Positions 9,548 to 18,289 of a stretch of 64,000 nt of DNA are shown piece after piece (the stretch's first letter is position 1; every line of letters begins with the position of its first letter). Source of the DNA: Thecaphora thlaspeos (Eukaryota > Basidiomycota > Ustilaginomycetes > Urocystidales > Glomosporiaceae). Under the pieces are notes generated by a model that had not been told where the DNA came from, made no database searches, and saw only the letters and a program-made list of their open reading frames with translations. A program made the translations under genes and the position numbers. The stretch spans positions 744,001 through 808,000 of the forward strand of contig UWYS01000004.1 of NCBI GenBank assembly GCA_900291925.1, given 5' to 3'.

Positions 9548-12500
9548 ATGCTGGTCCCAAACAAGCCGTCCGAGCTCGAGGCGGCCACACAGGCGCACAG
9601 CACCAGCCCAAAGACCCAGAGATGGGGTAGCATCAAGCAGAGGCTCAGCATGAACAACAGGGGCGGCGTCGATGATGAAATGTGGGACAAGGTGAGTCGG
9701 CAGGCCTTGCGCGAAGATTCGTTTCCCTCTTTTCCTTCCCCTTTCCCCCTCTTCCTGCCTCCATGTCTTCCTGGCCCCTTCGTGCTCCTCCACCATCTCG
9801 ACTCCGTCGACCGAATCCCTCGTGTCCGAACTCTTCCCTACCTTCTCCTCTCCCCTTCGCCGCTTCTCGTCCACCCAGCTGCTCACACATTCCGCCAATC
9901 TTCTACTCTGCTTGACCAATTCCCAAACGCACCCTCTCAGAATGACGCGGCCTTCCTGCAGGAGGTGGCCAGGGACTCGCCGATAATCTGTGCCGATGCC
10001 TTCGACGACACCCTGATGCCCCTCGAGGCCGGCTACGTGAGATCGCCTTCGTTCTCGTCCCCCCGGCTGTCCGCCGACCACCTCTACCGAGCCAATACGG
10101 CCAGGCCTTCGTCGTCCAACACGTCCGCTTCGACCTCATCTGCATCAACCGCCTCATCCGGCCACGACGACCTCATTTCCTCAAAAGGCTGGATCAAGAA
10201 TGTAAAGCGGAGAGGTTCCACCGCCGCTGCAGCGGGAGGTTCGCTGCCAGACCTTCCCGAGCAGCCGCGACCGGAGTCGGACCACCTCGCAGACGTCTTG
10301 CACGCTGCCATCGATTCGACTACCGAGCCGTCAGGGCAGCTCCTCTCGTCGCCGATCCACGTCGCCGATCGGAACAGCTTCCGATACAGTCCCGCGTCCA
10401 GTCAAGGCGACGGCGGAGAGGTCGCCACGTCAGCGCGGCCTCTCGTGGCCGATCAATACCCTCGTTCTCCCTCACTATACGGCTCGCCTTCGCCGTCCGC
10501 GCCCAGCGTAGCGTTCCGCCCGTACTGGGAAGATCGATCGCACGAGACCAGAGGGCGTACCGATGGCACCAAGTCATCGCCGGCCCACTTTGTAGAGGTC
10601 CGCATGGTAAGCGGCGCGCTGGCCGGTGCAGCAGCTCCCGTGCCGAGCCACACCTCAGCCGCACTGCTCGAGGCCATCGAAGATGACCGCCTATCTAGCT
10701 CGCCGAGGTCTCCCTACGCTGCTGCCACGGTGCAAGGACCGGCGAGCCCCGAGCGGGCGCAGCGGCCCTGCGTCCCCACCACCAGAAACCGCAGACGATC
10801 GCTCGCCAGTCTGCTGGCCTCGCCTCAGATCAAGGAGACTCGATCAATCGATGCCACCGATGCATTGCCCAGCGGAAACGAGCAGGAGGAGGTGGCCGAG
10901 GCCGGCCCCTCCACCGTTCGGAAGCATCAGCGCTCGGGCAGCAGCCTCGTCGCTGGGCTCAAAAAGCTCATGGGAAGGAGGGACCGGGAACGCGAGCTCA
11001 GGGCGGACTCGTCGTTCAATTCGTCGACTACGGCCACCGGAGAGGCGTTCTGCCACCCTTCGTCGTCCTCACAAGGCCGCCACGTCGCCGACGATGTCCA
11101 AGTTGTCGGGCGCATGCCTCTGCTAGGCAACGAAGAAGTGCGCGGCCTCAACTTGGTCGGTGTACCGCTGTCCATCTCATCGCCCCTTGAACTCAACGAG
11201 ACGTCTCCGCAGAAGACCATCCGCGCCGCGCGGCGATCGCCTTCTGTCGACATCCTGCGATCTTTGGCAGGGCTCGGTCTCGCGCACGCCGTCTCCGATG
11301 CAGCGCAGGCCCCCTTTCCTTCCACCTCGCCTCCGGCGGACGACGCTATCGCGGCGCGCAGCAGGACCAAAAGCTCGGACGGCCTCGGGCAGCCTTTTCG
11401 CAAATCGTTCTCCCAGCGGATACGCATCCAAAGCTCTGTCGGCCACGCTCTGTCGCGGGCACAGGCTCGCGCAAGCATCATCGAACATATCTCCTTCGAC
11501 GAGGCCCAGAGGATCACGGACAGTTCCGGACCGATCCTGCTCCAGTCGAACGAGAGCCTTGAGGAGCTTCGCTCGCAGAAGGACGGACACGTCCTGGATG
11601 GCGAGCTCGTCACGCCCGTCCTCTCGCCAGTAAGGCCTCGCAGGCCAAGCAGCCCTCAGTATTCCCGCTTCTCGGTCGACACCTGCATTACGGCAGGGAC
11701 AGGTGGATCCGCCAACGGCGCCCACACCTTCGATGCTCATCCCCGGTCTGCCCCTTCTTGCTTCGGATTTCAGCCCCAGATTTACAAGCCTCCGAACCGA
11801 GACTACCTCTCTGGCCGGATGACGCCGTCGAGCCCCTCGATGCACTCGTTCGGCTCTCACCACACCGACAGCAGCAGCAACGACGGCCCATCGCATGCTC
11901 ACCTCTCGTCTTCCTCGCGCGCGGCGAGCGGCAGCAACGCCGACGGCAATAGGCTCGCCCACGCATCGCGTCGCTCGCTCAGCAGCCTCGGATCGCGGCC
12001 ATGGTCTAATTTGCTAGCCTCGCCTATCCTGTCGGGCTCCTCGTCGTTCTCGCAGCACAAGCGTCTGTCGACGGCGTCGATCTCGCGACCCTTTTCGGTT
12101 GTCTCGTCGGCCTTTTCGGATCCCAACGAGATTGGCGCCGACATGCAAGACCTTCCTACCCTGCTCGACTCGCGGAACCGCTTCGACTCAAATGCGTCAG
12201 AGCCAATGCTGAGCTACGTGTACCCCGCGCCTCTCCGGCCCAACCAGCAGGCCGTCCGCTCGCGCCGTATTGCTCGGGACTCGCGCAGGCCCATGAAGAG
12301 CGGCAGCATGTCGCCCAACTCGCCCGCCTCTACGGCGCGGCTCGAGAGTCCTCTGCAGCGCTCCTCGTCGGTCAAGGCCTTTCACAGCGGCAAGAGCAGC
12401 AGAGCGGCCCTCTCCCCCGAAGAGGCCGACGGGGCCGCCGATGACCATGATGGCAACGAGCATGGCCCGACCCTCTCGTCGCACGATGCCCTCAGGGATC

Positions 12501-13972
12501 TGAGGAAGATGAGCACAGCCTCGTTCGCACGCCGCAAGCGACCGTCATTCGGGCTCGCCATCGAGCCGGCGGCCTCGTCGGCCTTCGACAGCATCCCCAG
12601 CCCGCTGCTCCGGACTCGGAGGCCGTCGACCACCGACGTGGACATCGAGCAGCCGATCCGGCCTCGACCCGGGCCCTCTGGCAACGATGACGAGACCGAC
12701 CTCGAGCTGCTGCGGGATCAGCCGGCGCCCTCGATCCCCGAAGCGGTCGTCGCGATGGACGGGCCGGGCCACTTCGGCAGGGCCCCCTACGAAGCAGCGG
12801 CTGCAGTCGACGCACACAGCTTTGAGCGGTACCGCATCCACTCAGTCGACGAGGAAGGGAACCGAAGCGGTCGCCTAAACCAGGCGACCAAGGATCTTGC
12901 GTTCGGATCGATCGCCGGAATGTTTAGCAAGGTGTTCGAGCATCCCTTCGATCTGGTCAAGGTGCGCCTCCAGACGCAGGTCTCGGACCAGCCGCCCAGG
13001 TACAAGGGCGCCTTTGACTGCTTCCGCCAGACGTACGTGGGCGAAGGCGTGCGCGGCCTCTACCGCGGCATCTCGATGCCCGTCGTTGGCGCAACGCTGG
13101 AGAACGCCTGCCTCTTCTTCACCTACAACCGGATCCAGTCGCTGATTCGCACGTACACCGGACAGCAGAGCGCGTCTGGGTCATCGATCCTGGCCGATGC
13201 CGAGTCGCCTCTATCGTTCCCGCAGCTGGCCATCGCCGCCGCCGGCGCTGGCTCGGTAACGAGCCTAGTGCTGACGCCGATCGAGCTGATCAAGTGCAAG
13301 ATGCAGGTCCAGATGATCACACGCCAGGCGCCAATGTCTGGTATCGCCGCCGCCGCTGCGGCCACAGCAGCAGCATCGATGGGCCAGGCGCAGACTGGCA
13401 ACGCACTCGCCGCCGGGCTCGAACAAAGGCGGAAGATCTCGTTGGCGCCGGGCATGCCGCCACTGGACGGCCCGCTGACGCTGCTCCGCCGGACGATACA
13501 GACCGACGGCGTTCGTGGCTTGTGGCTTGGACAGACGGGCACGCTGCTCCGCGAGACGGGAGGCGGCGTCGCGTGGTTCCTGGCCTTCGAGAGCTGCTCT
13601 CGGTGGTTCATTGAACGCAAAAAGGCGCTGCGGCTGCGCGACGACATCTCGAAACGCGACCTGACTAGCCTCGAGCTCGTCTCGGCCGGAGCGCTGGCGG
13701 GCATCAGTTACAACGTCGTCCTCTTCCCCGCCGACTCGGTCAAGTCGACTATGCAAACTGAGCTCGAGATGCGCGCACCGCTGAAGCCTGGCGAGCCGGC
13801 GAGGCCAAAGACCGGCTTCTTCCAGACGTTCAAGAACATCTACCGGACCCGAGGCGTCAAGGGTCTGTACGCCGGGTGCGGCGTCACCTGCCTCCGCAGC
13901 GCCCCCAGCAGCGCTCTCATCTTCCTGATGGTCAACAAGCTTGAACAGGCTGCCGACTTCTATGGCATCTGA
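9548..13972 (+). CDS. Mitochondrial carrier (ORT1/ARG11/arg-13-like) with very long N-terminal extension
   Basis: Exons 9548-9691 and 9941-13972. The 249-nt intron (donor GTGAGT, acceptor CTCAG) is a multiple of three and stop-free, so an unspliced frame of 1,474 codons also exists; the spliced product has about 1,391 residues. Residues from about 1028 are a complete SLC25 carrier with three repeats, each with its signature: HPFDLVKVRLQ, TPIELIKCKMQ and FPADSVKSTMQ. The repeat-1 context FGSIAGMFSKVFEHPFD resembles the fungal ornithine carrier that exchanges ornithine across the inner mitochondrial membrane for arginine synthesis. The first ~1,000 residues are Ser/Arg/Pro-rich and predicted disordered, with no domain I recognise. 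Normal carriers have about 300 residues, so this is either a genuine extension or two genes in one open frame. An internal start near MDGPGHFGRAPYEAAAAV could give a short form. The carrier identity is strong; the ornithine substrate is inferred. Confidence 0.85.
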   Translation: MLVPNKPSELEAATQAHSTSPKTQRWGSIKQRLSMNNRGGVDDEMWDKVSRQALREDSFPSFPSPFPLFLPPCLPGPFVLLHHLDSVDRIPRVRTLPYLLLSPSPLLVHPAAHTFRQSSTLLDQFPNAPSQNDAAFLQEVARDSPIICADAFDDTLMPLEAGYVRSPSFSSPRLSADHLYRANTARPSSSNTSASTSSASTASSGHDDLISSKGWIKNVKRRGSTAAAAGGSLPDLPEQPRPESDHLADVLHAAIDSTTEPSGQLLSSPIHVADRNSFRYSPASSQGDGGEVATSARPLVADQYPRSPSLYGSPSPSAPSVAFRPYWEDRSHETRGRTDGTKSSPAHFVEVRMVSGALAGAAAPVPSHTSAALLEAIEDDRLSSSPRSPYAAATVQGPASPERAQRPCVPTTRNRRRSLASLLASPQIKETRSIDATDALPSGNEQEEVAEAGPSTVRKHQRSGSSLVAGLKKLMGRRDRERELRADSSFNSSTTATGEAFCHPSSSSQGRHVADDVQVVGRMPLLGNEEVRGLNLVGVPLSISSPLELNETSPQKTIRAARRSPSVDILRSLAGLGLAHAVSDAAQAPFPSTSPPADDAIAARSRTKSSDGLGQPFRKSFSQRIRIQSSVGHALSRAQARASIIEHISFDEAQRITDSSGPILLQSNESLEELRSQKDGHVLDGELVTPVLSPVRPRRPSSPQYSRFSVDTCITAGTGGSANGAHTFDAHPRSAPSCFGFQPQIYKPPNRDYLSGRMTPSSPSMHSFGSHHTDSSSNDGPSHAHLSSSSRAASGSNADGNRLAHASRRSLSSLGSRPWSNLLASPILSGSSSFSQHKRLSTASISRPFSVVSSAFSDPNEIGADMQDLPTLLDSRNRFDSNASEPMLSYVYPAPLRPNQQAVRSRRIARDSRRPMKSGSMSPNSPASTARLESPLQRSSSVKAFHSGKSSRAALSPEEADGAADDHDGNEHGPTLSSHDALRDLRKMSTASFARRKRPSFGLAIEPAASSAFDSIPSPLLRTRRPSTTDVDIEQPIRPRPGPSGNDDETDLELLRDQPAPSIPEAVVAMDGPGHFGRAPYEAAAAVDAHSFERYRIHSVDEEGNRSGRLNQATKDLAFGSIAGMFSKVFEHPFDLVKVRLQTQVSDQPPRYKGAFDCFRQTYVGEGVRGLYRGISMPVVGATLENACLFFTYNRIQSLIRTYTGQQSASGSSILADAESPLSFPQLAIAAAGAGSVTSLVLTPIELIKCKMQVQMITRQAPMSGIAAAAAATAAASMGQAQTGNALAAGLEQRRKISLAPGMPPLDGPLTLLRRTIQTDGVRGLWLGQTGTLLRETGGGVAWFLAFESCSRWFIERKKALRLRDDISKRDLTSLELVSAGALAGISYNVVLFPADSVKSTMQTELEMRAPLKPGEPARPKTGFFQTFKNIYRTRGVKGLYAGCGVTCLRSAPSSALIFLMVNKLEQAADFYGI

Positions 13973-14233
13973 ACTGAGTCCTTGTCGGGACTGGAACATC
14001 CATGCACACTCACATGCCTCCCCTAGGGAGAATGACCTCTTTCTCGTCCGTTCCCTGCCCCTCTTCTCACTTGCACGGCCTGCTTTGCACAGTAGCATCG
14101 TCTCTAGCTCACATGTACGCTACAGTCGTCACTTCTGCCTAGACCTAGACACATCCTTACACACAAGTACTGTTTCCCGTTTTGTCCTGCTCTGCGTGCA
14201 ATCGGGTCGCGTTGAGCGTGATTCCGCCGGTCC

Positions 14234-14941
14234 TCAGTCGTCCATCGAGAAGCTGAGGCCTTTCCCGCTCTTTTTCTTCTCAGCCCGCGCGGCCTTATTT
14301 TTGCTCTGCAGCTTCTTGGCCTTATCGTCCTGTTGTGACTTCCTGCTGGCGACCTGCTGTGCAGCCTGGGACTTCTTCTTGCTCTCCTGCTCCTGCCTGA
14401 GCAGCTGCTTGACGTCCTCGAGGTTACCGCCGTCGCCCGCCAACGTCTTTGCGCGTTTCGACGAAGCCGGGGTGGTCGACGTAGAGGCCGGGCCGAGCGC
14501 CTCTTTGAGGAGGCTGGAAGAGCTGACATCACCATCATCGTCAGCAGAAGAGAGCTTCGGCAGCTCGCGCTTGCGTCTTGTGGGTGCTTCACCGGCTTGT
14601 GCTATGTTGGTCGACGACGCATTGTTGGCGTTGGTGGCCGTCTGGCCGAGCAGCTGGTTCCGGCGCAGATCCTCGGCCTCTTCGCGGGTGAGGTGCTTGC
14701 CATCCTTGAGCACGACTATCTGCGCGTGCGCTAGGTCGTCATCGTCGTGGTCGCCGTCATTGCTGTAAGGGTCCTGCTGTGTGGCGAACGATGAGCGAGC
14801 GCCGAGGAGGTCATCGAGCTGCGAACCGCTGCGCGACGCCTGCGAGCGCGAAGTACCGGCAACCTGCGCCTTGAAGGCCTGGAGGAAGGCTGGCGTCTCC
14901 GGCGCCTGGTAGCTGAGGTTGCGCAGCTGCTTTGGCGGCAT
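14234..14941 (-). CDS. DUF4604-domain protein (KIAA1143-like)
   Basis: A 235-residue, highly charged, probably nuclear protein. The N-terminus MPPKQLRNLSYQAPETPAFL and the middle block AQIVVLKDGKHLTREEAEDL are typical of the DUF4604 family, as is the lysine-rich C-terminus ending GLSFSMDD. The function of the family is not established. The start is the Met before PPKQLRNLSY; the frame stays open upstream to about 15382, but that part is low-complexity and lacks family similarity. It lies convergent with the carrier gene (261 bases between stops) and divergent from LETM1. Confidence 0.85.
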   Translation of the reverse strand: MPPKQLRNLSYQAPETPAFLQAFKAQVAGTSRSQASRSGSQLDDLLGARSSFATQQDPYSNDGDHDDDDLAHAQIVVLKDGKHLTREEAEDLRRNQLLGQTATNANNASSTNIAQAGEAPTRRKRELPKLSSADDDGDVSSSSLLKEALGPASTSTTPASSKRAKTLAGDGGNLEDVKQLLRQEQESKKKSQAAQQVASRKSQQDDKAKKLQSKNKAARAEKKKSGKGLSFSMDD

Positions 14942-15609
14942 CGTTCCGCGGGGAAGGCCAGGCGGGCGCGAGGTGGTGGTGGTGACGGCCGGCGAGGAAG
15001 CGCTGAGAGGCGAGAGTCGTGAAACCTCCACAATCCCGACCGACACGACCGAAGAGAGCCGAGACCTGGCGGCGGTTCCGAAAGCAGCTCGAAATTCCCG
15101 GGCGCGGGCCGAAGGGGCCCAAGCAGCGGAAGCGGAAAAGGGAGGGGAAAGGCTCATGCCGAGTGCTACACAGGAAGACGTGTGTGTTGGCTTGAGCGGC
15201 GTCAGACCCGCTCGCAACCCTTTCCAGACCGACACCCCAAATCCACGCACAGCCGCCCGCCGGACGTGGGCGTAAGGGCGCGGCGGGTCCCAACGAAAAC
15301 CCATTTGCCTCGTCCACCTCGCCTCGTCCGGTCGGTTTCTTCTGGGCCCTGGGCGTCCGCAAGGGTCGTTCATCAAAATCACCCATACTGGCCCTCCTCG
15401 TTCCTACCTCCTGAGCCGTCTTCCATCATCAAGAACAAGCTCCAAAAGCCCAATCCTCTAGCCGGCTGCGGTCACACCACCTTCCTTCCCTCCTCCCCGG
15501 TCACATCGCAACCTTTCACGCCAACTCCACACCAGCCTGGCTCCGTCCCCTAGCCACCGCACCGCACCGCACCGCACCGCACCGCACCCTACACCTTTCA
15601 AGGGCCGGC
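14942..15609. promoter_or_regulatory. Divergent promoter region, DUF4604 gene / LETM1 gene
   Basis: 668 bases between two divergent starts; by position it contains both promoters and leaders. It carries the ACCGC pentanucleotide array at 15556-15585, just upstream of the LETM1 start. No TATA box is obvious. Confidence 0.6.
15556..15585. repeat. ACCGC pentanucleotide tandem repeat (6 copies)
   Basis: Six perfect ACCGC units followed by ACCCT, ending 24 bases before the LETM1 ATG, so probably in the 5' leader. Confidence 0.95.
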
Positions 15610-17949
15610 ATGTCGTCGACGAACGCCGCCGCCTACCTCAGCGGCAAAGGCATGGCCTGGGCGTCGGGCTCGCTGCTCGCCGCCGCCAAAGCCAGACCGG
15701 GTCTCCGCACGCCTTCGCGGCAGAGTGACGTGCTCGGCATCTTTGCGCCAGTCTCGGCCTCGGCCGCCTTTTCCTCGACGTCGCTCTACTCGCCGCACTC
15801 GTCACGGCGCAAGCCCGCCTCGCTCTCCCTGACGCTGAGGCGGGTCACCCGATACCACAGCACTGAGACACAGGCGCAACGTTCAGCAACGGCGTCGCCG
15901 CCCCCCCTTGCGTCGTCGTCGTCGTCGTCCCCCTCCTCCTCCTCCGCCAGCAAGGGCGCCGCCGCCGCTTCCGCCTGCGGAACGTCTCCGTCTGCCCCGC
16001 TCATCTCTGAAAAGACGGTCAAGGCAGCTCAGCCGGTCTCGCCCGACACGGCCACCGAGCTGGGCTCCAGCTCCAACCAGACAACAGCCTCGCAGACGGC
16101 GCTGGCGGAAAAGCAAAAGGAAAAGGCCGAGCTCGAGGCGCAGAAGCCGCAGCAGTCCAAGATCAAAAAGGTCTGGGCAAAGGTCAAGGAGGAGGCGCTC
16201 CACTACTGGCACGGCTCCAAGCTGCTCGCCAAGGAGGTCCGCATCTCGAGCCGCCTGCTGCGCCGCCTGATGCTGGGCTACAGCCTCACGCGCAGGGAGC
16301 ACCGCCAGCTCAAGCGCACCATGGCCGATCTGCTGCGGCTGATCCCCTTTATCCCCTTCGTCGTCATCCCCGCCGGCGAGCTGCTGCTCCCGGTCGCCAT
16401 CAAGATCTTCCCCAACATGCTCCCCAGCACCTTTGAGAGCAAGTTCGCCGCCGAGGAGAAGCGACGCGGGCTAATCAAAGTGCGCCTCGAGATGGCCAAA
16501 TTCCTTCAGGAGACGATACGCGAGGGCGGCCTCCAGGCGACGGACAAGGTGCAGACGTCCGAGGAGTTCAAGGAGTTCTTCCGCAAGGTCCGCTCGACGG
16601 GCGAGTCGCCGTCGGACGAGGACATCATCAAGGTGGCCAAGCTTTTCGAGGATGACCTTACCCTCGACAACCTCAGCCGGCCGCAACTGGTCAGCATGTG
16701 TCGCTACATGCAGATCAATGCGTTTGGCACCGACAACTACCTGCGCTATCAGATCCGACACAAGCTCACGCGCATCCGCCAGGACGACCTGGTGATCGCG
16801 TCCGAGGGCAAGTCGACAATGTCGGTGAGCGAGCTGGTCAGCGCCTGCCAGAACCGCGGCATCCAGACGACCGACCTCTCCGAGGATAGGCTGCGCCAGG
16901 AGCTGGGCCAGTGGATCGAGCTCCACCTTCACCAGAAGATCAGCGGCATCCTGCTCATCCTCAGCAAGGCGTTCAACTACGTAGCTCAGGGCTCTAACGA
17001 CAGCGGCCGCTCGCATCTCAAATCGCTCGAGCTGACGCTCAGCAGTCTGCCAGACAACCTGCTTAATGAGGCCGAGCTCAACGTTAACAAGGAGGGCGCC
17101 ACCAACAAGCAGAGGCTCGAGGTGCTCCAGCAGCAGGAGGAGCTGATCGAGGACGAGGCCGAGCAAGAGGAGGAGGAGGCGGCGGCGAGGGAGGCGGACA
17201 AGGAGAAGAAGAACGCCGAAAAGGCGCGACTCGCACACGAGGAGCAGGAGGCGAGGGCGCTGCTGCCCGAGGCCGAGACGAGCAAGGAGGCCGAGGATGC
17301 GCGCATGACAAACGAGCAGCTGATGGAGCTCGGCGAGGCGCTCAGCATCTTCAGCGCCAAGTCGAGCGTGCTCAAGGAGCGCGAGGAGCTGGCCAGACTG
17401 ATCGAGGAGGTCAACAGCAGCGAACAGCCCGAGCCCTCGACCAGCGCCGCCGCCGCCGACGGCGCCGACGCCACCAGCACGGATGCCTCTGCGGGCGACG
17501 AGGAGGGCGCAGCTACCGCCGCTGCCGAGGCGAGCAGCTCCACCAGCTCGTCTTCGACGCGTTCCATGACGAAGCGCATCAAGTCTATGCTGGAAAAGAT
17601 CGACAACCAGCTGGAAGAGTACGACCGGGACGTCGGAAGCCGGATGCACATCATCGAGGCCTCGCCCACGGGCAAGATCAGCGTCGACGACCTGGCCCAG
17701 GCGTTTCGCCTCATCAAACACAAGCCCGACGACGAGGTGCTCGAGAAGCTCGTCGACAAGCTCGACGTCGACCACGACGGCCTCGTCCCGCTCGACGACG
17801 TCCTAGAGCTGGCGCGCGCCGAGACGGGACTCGGCATCCTGCACGACGAGACGGTCAAGGACATCACCAAGAAGGGACAGGAGCTCAGAGTCGATGGCAA
17901 GGGGGCGATGAGCCCCAAACCGAAGAAGAGCGACATTGTCGAAGAGTGA
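15610..17949 (+). CDS. LETM1/Mdm38-family mitochondrial inner-membrane protein
   Basis: Uninterrupted 779-residue frame. LETM1 proteins of the inner mitochondrial membrane maintain K+/H+ (and in animals Ca2+) exchange and bind mitoribosomes. The N-terminus is a Ser/Arg-rich presequence. From about residue 184 the LETM1 domain is clear: KKVWAKVKEEALHYWHGSKL, LLRRLMLGYSLTRREHRQLK, then the membrane segment RLIPFIPFVVIPAGELLLPV (about 242-262) and the ribosome-binding-like region ending LILSKAF. Residues about 500-560 form a Glu/Ala-rich coiled coil. An EF-hand-like loop (DVDHDGLVPLDD, about 718-730) lies near the C-terminus, as in animal LETM1 and unlike the shorter yeast Mdm38. The ATG at 15610 is the first in frame. 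Family call is secure; ion specificity is not. Confidence 0.93.
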   Translation: MSSTNAAAYLSGKGMAWASGSLLAAAKARPGLRTPSRQSDVLGIFAPVSASAAFSSTSLYSPHSSRRKPASLSLTLRRVTRYHSTETQAQRSATASPPPLASSSSSSPSSSSASKGAAAASACGTSPSAPLISEKTVKAAQPVSPDTATELGSSSNQTTASQTALAEKQKEKAELEAQKPQQSKIKKVWAKVKEEALHYWHGSKLLAKEVRISSRLLRRLMLGYSLTRREHRQLKRTMADLLRLIPFIPFVVIPAGELLLPVAIKIFPNMLPSTFESKFAAEEKRRGLIKVRLEMAKFLQETIREGGLQATDKVQTSEEFKEFFRKVRSTGESPSDEDIIKVAKLFEDDLTLDNLSRPQLVSMCRYMQINAFGTDNYLRYQIRHKLTRIRQDDLVIASEGKSTMSVSELVSACQNRGIQTTDLSEDRLRQELGQWIELHLHQKISGILLILSKAFNYVAQGSNDSGRSHLKSLELTLSSLPDNLLNEAELNVNKEGATNKQRLEVLQQQEELIEDEAEQEEEEAAAREADKEKKNAEKARLAHEEQEARALLPEAETSKEAEDARMTNEQLMELGEALSIFSAKSSVLKEREELARLIEEVNSSEQPEPSTSAAAADGADATSTDASAGDEEGAATAAAEASSSTSSSSTRSMTKRIKSMLEKIDNQLEEYDRDVGSRMHIIEASPTGKISVDDLAQAFRLIKHKPDDEVLEKLVDKLDVDHDGLVPLDDVLELARAETGLGILHDETVKDITKKGQELRVDGKGAMSPKPKKSDIVEE

Positions 17950-18289
17950 AAGAAAGGCGGCCCAACCATCCGATCGGTTTCCGGTCAACCACCGCACACA
18001 TGTACATTGTGCGAAGAATCGCGCCCCATATAGATCACAGTCCCACTACACCCCTCACGATTCTTTTTTCCACTCGTTTCTGCTTGACTTCGTGTCCGAG
18101 GGGCATCTGTGTCTGCGACGTAGTCATTTTTAAGCGGCTGCGGGCGCGTGCCAGTCCACCTCGAAGCGCAGGTAACTACTGACCATACCACACGCCGACC
18201 CGTCAGAGATCACATTATCGAAAGTCTATTATTATTGCAAGCAAAGGGACAGTGCTTCCAACGAAAAGAAAGTGAAGTTGCAGCGCACC
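17950..18289. other. Convergent intergenic region
   Basis: 340 bases between the stops of LETM1 and the carboxylesterase gene. It should hold both 3' ends; nothing else was recognised. Confidence 0.6.

Noticed and set aside
13265..14098. Antisense frame (277 codons) over the carrier gene
   Set aside because: It overlaps conserved carrier codons on the other strand and has no recognisable product.
16471..17775. Long antisense frame (434 codons) across LETM1
   Set aside because: It is a shadow of GC-rich codon usage; composition is Leu/Arg/Ala-rich with no domain, while LETM1 on the plus strand is certain.
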